The notes below the pieces were generated by a model that was given only the letters and a program-made list of their open reading frames with translations, did no database searches and had not been told where the DNA came from. Shown in pieces: positions 57,265 to 64,000 of a stretch of 64,000 bases of DNA. Origin of the DNA: Perognathus longimembris pacificus. Lineage: Eukaryota > Chordata > Mammalia > Rodentia > Heteromyidae. The stretch is from NCBI RefSeq assembly GCF_023159225.1, contig NC_063161.1, forward strand, positions 119,884,958 through 119,948,957, in the 5' to 3' direction. Both the position numbers and the translations under genes were made by a program. Numbering within the stretch: the first letter of the stretch is position 1; each line of letters starts with the position of its first letter.

Positions 57265-58155
57265 AAGTAGAGCTCCAGAGGTCCTCAGCCTGCCACTAGT
57301 CCAGCACTTTCTTGAAGGCAGCCTCTAAATTATATGATAAGCAAGAAAAACAGGGTAGAAACAGATGCCACTTAAGGAAGCAAAGAACAGCCTCATTTAA
57401 AGACAGTTATAAGACAAATCTGAATTAAGCCTTGTCCCCTGAGGAACTCTACAATATCTTAGAAGGCTTTGAAATTCATTTTTATAAGGCTATCTAAGCC
57501 TTCTGAAAGAAACAGTGGAGAGGACTTACGTAGAAGACAGATGGAACCTGAAATTACTAGAACCAAGATTCCTGAAAAAGAGTGGAAACCATAGTTATTT
57601 AATCTTTATAAATGGAGCTCAGAGAAGAGACTCCTTAATAGCTGTGAGATTACCTTTCTTCTGTGTCCAGGACCCATAAATGAGGAACATGCATGTTCAG
57701 CCTTCTAATACATTCACTTCAGGGATGGGGGATGTATTCTAACACTCATCTGAAGGACCTGTGAATCCAAAGGGGCTACAATCACAAAGAAGAAAGCCTA
57801 CATGCTGTGGAAGAAGCAAGATTTGGAGAGACAGAATCCTCATAGGGAGGGCCATTATGATGATTGCACACGTTTAACAGTGAGAGGCAAGATTGTCGCC
57901 AGGCAGTTACCACACTGGCCATCCTATTCTATCCCAGCCCTTCTTCTGGATCACAAGAAGGCAGGATGAATAGGCAGAAGATGGTAGGTAAATGAAGCAC
58001 AGATGTCTCTGACAGCATGTACAAAGCAATTGATTTCATCTACAAGATGAGGAGGTTTTCCTGAGAATGTGGCATGTAAATTAAAGACATAGAAAGGAGA
58101 CATTTACATGTTATTGCGGTGTGTTCACACTGTTCTGTTGGCTTTCCATGCATAT
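57265..58155. other. Unique non-coding stretch
   Basis: No repeat or gene recognised. Confidence 0.45.
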
Positions 58156-58159
58156 TCAT

Positions 58160-58310
58160 TTCATTTTCACAGTCCTATAATAGAACTCGTTTTATTATAC
58201 TGAATTATACAAGAGAGAAAAGTCAAGGTGTGAGTGATCAAATAACTTGCCCAAGGTCACAAAGTTGGTAACTGGGTTGAACTTGATAGGCTGTCTCTAG
58301 AGTCATGCTC
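58160..58310 (+). repeat. MIR SINE remnant
   Basis: TTTTCACAGTCCTATAATAG, ACTTGCCCAAGGTCACAAAG and TCTCTAGAGTCATGCTCCC keep the MIR 3' half. Confidence 0.78.
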
Positions 58311-58314
58311 CCTA

Positions 58315-59270
58315 CATTATGGAGAAAACAGCTGTGGAAAGAGGCAGTAAAGAACAGATCCACTTGCACCCAAGCTGGCCAAGCTTGCAGTGGCTATTAC
58401 ATCAAAAGCCTTCCCAAATACTGGCAGCTCTCCTTTCCAAAGAAGAACTCTGGTGAGCAATCCTGGTTTTTGTGCTGCTAATGTGTACATACTTTGAGTA
58501 CCAAGGTACTCAAGATGAATAGTCCCAAATGAAGGATCAAAGACAAGTGTCCACTGTGTTGGGGGTGACCAGCATGTATCTCAACAAAGAGATGTGCTGG
58601 GATCCATTGTCCATACTATCTAAACACTTCTAAAAAAGAAATGAAAGAAAAATAAAGGAATAAGCTGACCTAGCATTCTTCTCTACTGCATCTGGCAGGT
58701 GGTGGATTTTCTAGTGTAAGGAAGTATTTAGGAGGACAAAGCCCAACCTTATGCCAAAATAGCAACACCAAGGGCTGGTCATGGACAGTTAAAATTGATT
58801 GTCAACAGAAATGCAAATTGGGTTCATCTTTGTCCTAAAGCCACATGTCCTCTGAGGTACAAACAATACTTTTCCTGCTGAGAATGCTAGAAACTGAGGG
58901 TTTACTTGGTTACAGCTTGAAAACACACTATAATATTCAAGGCAAAAAGTGGAAAGGAAAGGAAAAAAAAATCCAAGAGTCACAATTCAACTGAACTTTA
59001 ATCATCTTCAGAGAGATAATTTGGAAGCTGAGAAGTAGCAAATTACTTAAGAGTGGCAGAAATCAAAGTCACTTTTCAATGGAGGTTGGCCACTGTTATA
59101 TAGTGGTCCATGGTCATGCCCTACCTCTACTCCCATAGTTCATCAGAGAATGTTACTTGCTATTTGATCTTATTATGGCCTTTCAAATTTTAAATCAAAA
59201 TTTATCTTTTCTCTTAAGATGTGTTTCTCCCCCAGTAAACCACATACTGCTTATATCTACTTCCTCATAA
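58315..59270. other. Unique non-coding stretch
   Basis: No repeat or gene recognised. Confidence 0.45.
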
Positions 59271-59275
59271 AACTA

Positions 59276-59276
59276 G

Positions 59277-59321
<45 letters not shown>

Positions 59322-59370
59322 GTATGTATCTATCTATGTATCTATCTATCTATCTATCTATCTATTTATT
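59276..59370. repeat. (TATC)n microsatellite
   Basis: About 95 bp of TATC units with TATG interruptions near 59321-59340. The frame at 59219-59404 is a YLSI repeat artefact. Confidence 0.97.
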
Positions 59371-59534
59371 TGATATAGATTCTGTAACTTCCCAACCTCT
59401 TTGAACATTACTATTAAGAAGCCTCAGCCTCTTGTCTAATGGGATTCCAGGCAGTTCCACATTCAGCATCCATGTGGGATCACATTCAACATACATGTGG
59501 AAAACCAAGAAGACCTCATAGTTCCCTTAGCTCT

Positions 59535-59625
59535 TATTTTTTATTTAATTATATTGCCAAGGTGATGTACAGAGGAGTTACAGTTACATATGTAAGATAA
59601 TGAGTATATTTTATAAGCAGTGGCT
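59535..59625 (-). mobile_element. L1 3' UTR fragment
   Basis: GGTGATGTACAGAGGAGTTA then CAGTTACATATGTAAGATAA matches the 3' end of the minus-strand L1s at 48610 and 46100. Very short 5'-truncated copy. Confidence 0.65.
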
Positions 59626-59789
59626 CCTCTCCAATTACTGAACTCTAGCTAGGAAAAGAGCCAAGCCTTACAAAAGTCTATCAGAACCATAGATTCCAAA
59701 TGTCATCAGCTTGATTTTGAGTATGACAGATTAATGACATGATGGCCCATGGTCTTAGGTCACATGATGTTGCTCTTAGGAGCATAGAT

Positions 59790-59985
59790 TTGGAGCTAAG
59801 TTGCCTACTCTCAAATTCAAGTTTTGCCACTTTCTAGTTGTGCACATGATTTACTTATTCTTATTGTACTTTAGTTACTAATAAGTGAAATGGGGGATAT
59901 AATAGGATTTGAAGAGACAATACTTAAACAGCACTTAACACACCTGGATAAAGTCAATACTAGCTCATTGTTTTCCAGATACAGG
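59790..59985 (+). repeat. MIR SINE remnant
   Basis: AAATTCAAGTTTTGCCACTTT, TAGTTGTGCACATGATTTAC, AAGTGAAATGGGGGATATAAT and AACAGCACTTAACACACC keep the full MIR order. Confidence 0.8.
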
Positions 59986-60009
59986 GATAAGAAGCAGTAG
60001 GTAGAAAGC

Positions 60010-60708
60010 TAAGTGAGTTTAAACTGCTATAAAAATATTGCCATAGACTGGGTGGCTTATAAATAATAGAAATCTATTTCTAATAGGCTATTAAGTCCAA
60101 AATCAAGGTCCTAGCAGATTCAGTTTCCAGTGAGGACATACTTTCTCATAGACCACCATATTCTTTTTTTCAGAGGGGTGGTCTTGAGGTTTGAACTCAA
60201 GGCTCTCTTGCACTTGCAAGATAGGCATTCCACTACTTAAGCCATAACACCAGTCCCTTCGGGTTGCAGGCCCTGAGTTATGTCAAGGATGGCCTGAGTT
60301 GAATTCTACTTATGTTCCCTGTGTTGCTTGGATCTAACAGGCAAATATCACTGCCTCTAATCATCGTGCTTGCCTAATAGCTAGGATAACAAGTGTGTGC
60401 CACTATGCCCAGCCATTGAGTGAGATGGAGTCTTATAAACTTTTTTTTGCCCAGGCTGGCCTGAAATGGTGATCTCCCGGATCTCTGACTCCTAAGTAGC
60501 TAGGATTATAGACTTAAACCACTACATCTAGTCATATTCTTAGAAGCTCACATGATAGAAGGAGAGAGCTCTGTGGGAGTCTCTTATAAAAGCTATGTCC
60601 TCCTAACCTAATCCCTTCCTAAATACCTCTTAATACTGTCCTCTTGGGAGCTGGGATTGAAACATATGAATTTAGGGAACATGTATTCAGACCACAGAAC
60701 CAAGGTTA
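60010..60708 (-). mobile_element. MLT1-like (ERVL-MaLR) LTR, split by a SINE
   Basis: Two pieces (60010-60165 and 60533-60708) join when the SINE is removed. On plus: AACTGCTATAAAAATATTGCC, ACTGGGTGGCTTATAAATAA, then CACATGATAGAAGGAGAGAG, TCCTCCTAACCTAATCCC, AACATATGAATTTAGGGAAC. This is the reverse-complement order of an MLT1 LTR. No internal retroviral sequence. Confidence 0.85.
60166..60532 (-). mobile_element. Composite B1-B1-ID trimeric SINE
   Basis: Reading the minus strand: a B1-like unit (TATAATCCTAGCTACTTAGG, then CAGGCCAGCCTGGGCAAA; about 60532-60420), a second B1-like unit (GGCTGGGCATAGTGGCACAC; about 60417-60290), and an ID-like unit (GGGACTGGTGTTATGGCTTAA, GAGTTCAAACCTCAAGACC; about 60258-60180). 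A perfect 9-bp TSD (CATATTCTT) at 60157-60165 and 60533-60541 encloses all three, so it inserted as one element. Confidence 0.75.
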
Positions 60709-60989
60709 CAGTAGATAAAATTGTTAGGAGCAGATACATACTAGTAGTTGTAGATGGATAAAACAGATAGGTTAAAGTAGATAATAGGGGAGCAAACAAA
60801 GGCAGAGTCAGAATCATGAGACATATACCTCTATCATAGCTTCTCTTTAAAGAAGGGAAAACCAAGGACCTGGTAATTATGAATGCCATTTATTTGAATA
60901 TTACTATGTGTTAGAACAATGCTCACTTCTTCAAGTAAACTTGTTTAAGCATAATCCCCACAAAGCTTTGGGTTTGGTTGTTATATCCT

Positions 60990-61060
60990 TGAACTGCCTA
61001 GCAAAGAGTTTGGCACATAGTAGGTGCTCAGTGTTTGTTGATTAAAATACTTTGAGTCTT
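60990..61060 (+). repeat. MIR/L2-like 3' end
   Basis: AGTTTGGCACATAGTAGGTG then CTCAGTGTTTGTTGATT is the conserved 3' end shared by MIR and L2-derived elements. Confidence 0.7.
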
Positions 61061-61064
61061 CCTA

Positions 61065-62300
61065 GGTTATCTCTTTTGAAGACATATAAATTGATTAGCA
61101 ACCCAAACCTAGATTCAACATTATCAGTATCTGACTCTTAACTACCTGCAGCATAGTAAAATACATATGTGATCACATCTGTTAGGATGTGATCTGTTAG
61201 GATGTGAAACTACCTTGGCCTAAATAGAAGGGAAGGAACACAGGCCAATAATGTGTCAAATGGAAATTATTTAGAGAAATTGCTTCATGTTTTCCAGACC
61301 CACAGAGTTAGACTGAAAAATATTCTCCTTGACACATGTATAACAAAGTAATTAAAGCAATCAACATTCAAAACAAGGAAGTGAAAATGTGAAACAGGCA
61401 CTGAAACAGCTTCAACTGGGAAAGGAAATACAGATTAATAAAACTGTCTCTAAAAACAAGGACTATTCTAAAGTAATTCCTCTTATTACATTTTTCTTGA
61501 AACATGATCTCAATATTTCTAATGTGCAACAATTTTGTAGTAGCCAAACTAAGGTTTAAAATTCTTCTAGAATCATTTACCTCAATTCCCTCGTTGTAAT
61601 CTTATTTTAGCTCTCAGATTATATTTTATCAGTAATCCCAGCTATTAGGTCTTTGGGATTCTCCTTTCCAGTAAGAGGACAAATCATTAAAGAATTATTC
61701 CATGTGGAAAGGATGTCATTGGATTATCTAGCAATGGAAAGATTTATGATGGGCTGAAGACCTTTTATTCTTTTAGAAAAGAGGGAAATAGCCAAAGTAG
61801 AGAGGGAACAATTTTTTATTCTGTGCTTATTTGGGAAGGGGTCTATTCCATCAATCAGCAACTTCATTTTAAACACATATGAAAATATCCATATAATTCA
61901 TAATGTTACAGCTTACTGTGTCAGAACATAAAGTTAGTGATTTCAATAAAGTTTTTCCTTGGAGTATTTACTTAATTCATAGCTTGATTGTTAGCATTTT
62001 AGGCCCGTGCATGAAAAGCTCCAGTCCTTAAGGTAAGAAACAATCCACAGAAATTCACTCCTAAACATGCAATTGCTCTGTTATAACAAGGCATGATTGG
62101 AAAGGGATATAAACAGCCCGAATTAAGAAATATTATCTCTGTGTAACACTGTCAAATCAACAGAGGAAAACACAAATAACTCACCTAAGAGAACACAAAA
62201 AGAATACATAAGAAAAACAATATTAGAAAATACATAAATGTTACATTCAACCACAAATACATAAATAATTATGTGAAATAGACTAAATGTAACAGCTAAA
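61065..62300. other. Unique non-coding stretch
   Basis: No gene. A 15-bp perfect tandem (ATCTGTTAGGATGTG twice) lies at about 61177-61206. Confidence 0.5.
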
Positions 62301-62309
62301 TATAAAAAT

Positions 62310-62555
62310 TTATCTGAATAAGGACAGTCACTTCATAATGATAAAGCTCCGATAGTGTTAACAATGTAATCAGTGTAACGTTTGTACATCACATACAAAA
62401 CGTCTATAACATATGAAGGAAAATGACAGAACTACAAAAACAACAAATAATAATCATGTATGGCTCCCAGTGATAGAACAGATAACAAATCAGTATGAAT
62501 AGAGAAACAAGTTAATGAAGTAGACATATATAGATCAATGCTGCAACAATTGTAA
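62310..62555 (+). mobile_element. Ancient LINE-1 ORF2 endonuclease-region fragment
   Basis: CACTTCATAATGATAAAGCTC, AAAATGACAGAACTACAAAAA, CCAGTGATAGAACAGATAAC and AGTAGACATATATAGATCAA follow the order of the 3' part of the L1 endonuclease coding region. Heavily diverged. Confidence 0.55.
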
Positions 62556-62702
62556 TGTGGGGATGTCTTAGCAAAGGCATTCTTCATGTCTTTTGAACTC
62601 AGGGCCTGGATGCTGTCCCTGAGCAATTTTGCTCAAGTCTAGGATTCTACCACTTGATCCATAGCTCCACTTCGGGCTTTTTGGTAGTTAATTGGAGATA
62701 AG

Positions 62703-63206
62703 CCAGGCACTGTTGGCTCACATGTGTAATTCTAGCTACTCACAAGGCTGAGATCTGAGGATGGCAGTTCAATTCCAGCCTTGACAGGAAAGGCTGGCTG
62801 TGAGACTCTTATCTCAAATTAACTCCACCTCCCCTTCCAAAAAAAAAAAAAAAGCCAGAAGTAGAGTTATGGCTAAAGTGGTAGGGGGCTAGATTTTTTT
62901 TTTTTTTTTTTTTTGGCCAGTCCTGGGGCTTGGACTCAGGGCCTGAGCACTGTCCCTGGCTTCTTTTTGCTCAAGGCAAGCACTCTGCCACTTGAGCCAC
63001 AGCGCTACTTCTGGCCATTTTCTGTATATGTGGTGCTGGGGAATCGAACCCAGGGCCTCATGTATATGAGGCAGGCACTCTTGCCACTAGGCCATATCCC
63101 CAGCCCAAGTAGGGGGCTAGATTTGAGCACAAAACCTCAGGGAACCATGCCCAGGCACTAAGTTCAAGCCCCAGTACTGGCACAAAACAAAACAACAACA
63201 ACAAAA
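62703..63206 (+). mobile_element. Middle B1/Geo SINE, split by IDL-Geo
   Basis: B1-like half with A-rich linker at 62703-62855 (CACATGTGTAATTCTAGCTA, AGGCTGAGATCTGAGGATGG). The Geo half begins at 62856 and is cut at 62896 by the IDL-Geo, resuming at 63109-63206 (GAGCACAAAACCTCAGGG, AAGTTCAAGCCCCAGTACTG, (CAA)n tail). It lies inside the outer element; its own TSD is not clear. Confidence 0.88.
62897..63108 (-). mobile_element. Inner IDL-Geo SINE, young, subfamily B
   Basis: Full near-consensus dimer on the minus strand with a T-run at its left end. A perfect 16-bp TSD (GTAGGGGGCTAGATTT) at 62881-62896 and 63109-63124 lies within the middle SINE and proves it inserted last. The frames at 62913-63161 and 63058-63246 are this SINE. 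Confidence 0.96.
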
Positions 63207-63554
63207 GAGTCCCATGAACTTTCCTGCCAGCCCTGATTAGAACCATGATCCTCAGATCTCAGCTTCCTGAGCAGCTAGGTGCATAGGCATGAGCCACTGG
63301 TGCCTAGCTACCATGAAATATTTTTAAAGCATTTCCTCCTTTTACTTGTCTTCCTCTTTGTATTTCATTTTGGAGGCTTAAAAGCCTGTATGATCATTTT
63401 TGGCAGTCTGCTATTATATATGCGTATAACACGACAGATCTAATTTTAAGCTCCAAGTATGGGAGGCTGACCTTTAATTGTTCACCTGAGCCCCATCCTA
63501 TCCCTGGTGTGTGGGGTTTGATTGGATTCAGTTTAACTAAGAAGAAACTTTTAA

Positions 63555-63705
63555 TCTCTTGTTTTCTTATATGTAAAAAGATGATAACTGTTTCTAGTTA
63601 ACAGGGCAGTTGTAAGGATTAATGAGATAATCCACCTCAAACTCTTAAAGTAGACCCTACACATTGCAACACTCAATATACATTCGCTATCCTTATTCAA
63701 AGTTT
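63555..63705 (+). repeat. MIR SINE remnant
   Basis: TTTTCTTATATGTAAAAAGATG, GGGCAGTTGTAAGGATTAAT and GCAACACTCAATATACATTC keep MIR order. Confidence 0.75.
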
Positions 63706-64000
63706 TCAACAGTGGTGAGGTCTTAAGATTGTTGATTCCATATGCCCAAATGGCTATTTATAATCATTTCCTTAATATGGTCACATAGTTATATTTTAGC
63801 AATCTCAAGCCCAACAGATCTCATTAATCGTGCTTCCTTGGTAGTTGCTCCAGCCAGAAGTGCACTTCATCCGGATTCTTCCCCATTATTTACTCAGGGT
63901 CTTTGTCCCTAGCTACCATGGAAGTTGCTAGATGACAAAAATATTCTCTGTTCTTTTCTCCCCTGAGGTTATGGGAACATGTCTCTCTGCTGCTGAATTG

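Larger units (their letters stand above)
62590..63311 (-). mobile_element. Outer B1/Geo SINE of a three-deep nest
   Basis: The Geo half is at 62590-62702 (on plus: GAACTCAGGGCCTGGATGCT, CTACCACTTGATCCATAGC, TTAATTGGAGATAAG). The B1-like half resumes at about 63207-63311 (GAGTCCCATGAACTTTCCTG, CAGCTTCCTGAGCAGCTAGG). The plus-strand SINE at 62703-63206 interrupts it. Confidence 0.88.

Noticed and set aside
59276..59370. CRISPR-like array
   Set aside because: Short regular units with no spacers in a mammalian genome; it is a tetranucleotide microsatellite.
884..63108. tRNA gene calls from the A/B-box-like sequences
   Set aside because: All are in SINE bodies with poly-A tails and TSDs; none can fold as a complete tRNA in the sequence seen.

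Overview
This is non-coding nuclear DNA from a mammal, most likely a geomyoid rodent (kangaroo rat, pocket mouse or pocket gopher group). The clade call rests on eight copies of a dimeric SINE of about 200 bp. Its left half is ID-like (tRNA-derived) and its right half matches the Geo monomer of the IDL-Geo family, which is described as restricted to Geomyoidea. I found no host protein-coding exon, no intact RNA gene and no CpG island. The open reading frames in the window are short and are explained by repeats, low-complexity DNA or chance. The window is therefore a gene desert or intron interior, built from repeat insertions over old unique sequence.

Layout. Positions 1-9,000 hold four plus-strand IDL-Geo copies, two older B1/Geo dimers, several MIR-like remnants, a minus-strand MaLR-type LTR (6.88-7.27 kb) and a direct duplication of about 120 bp (3.28/3.83 kb). 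Positions 9,000-12,000 are mostly unique. Positions 12.03-15.68 kb are a pile of ancient LINE-1 fragments, all on the plus strand, carrying a 29-unit AT repeat and a young solo ID insertion. Positions 17.1-18.1 kb hold a young IDL-Geo, a tail-less truncated U2 snRNA retropseudogene and a MIR. Positions 18-32 kb are mostly unique, with MIRs, a free-standing Geo monomer, an L1 3' tail with an internal duplication, a hAT-type DNA transposon and one young IDL-Geo.

Positions 32-39 kb hold B1/Geo dimers, microsatellites and unique sequence. Positions 39.4-52.6 kb are LINE-1 rich. They contain two L1 copies with 5' inversions (twin priming), a solo L1 3' UTR, a minus-strand L1 nested in an older L1 with a clear target-site duplication, and a facing plus-strand L1. 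The last two form a roughly 1-kb inverted repeat. Around 45.3 kb lies an AT-rich cluster of homeodomain-type TAATTA motifs, a candidate conserved enhancer. Positions 53-64 kb are mostly unique with MIRs, a TATC microsatellite, an MLT1-like LTR split by a three-part composite SINE (60.0-60.7 kb), an ancient L1 endonuclease-region fragment and a three-deep nest of SINEs (62.6-63.3 kb).

Nothing here works together as a pathway. The biology is retrotransposition: L1 copies would have supplied the machinery, and ID, B1/Geo, IDL-Geo and U2 RNAs used it. Many insertions still show target-site duplications (TSDs), so their order and mechanism can be read directly. Repeat family names come from recognition of consensus-like patterns, not a database search, and boundaries without TSDs are approximate.
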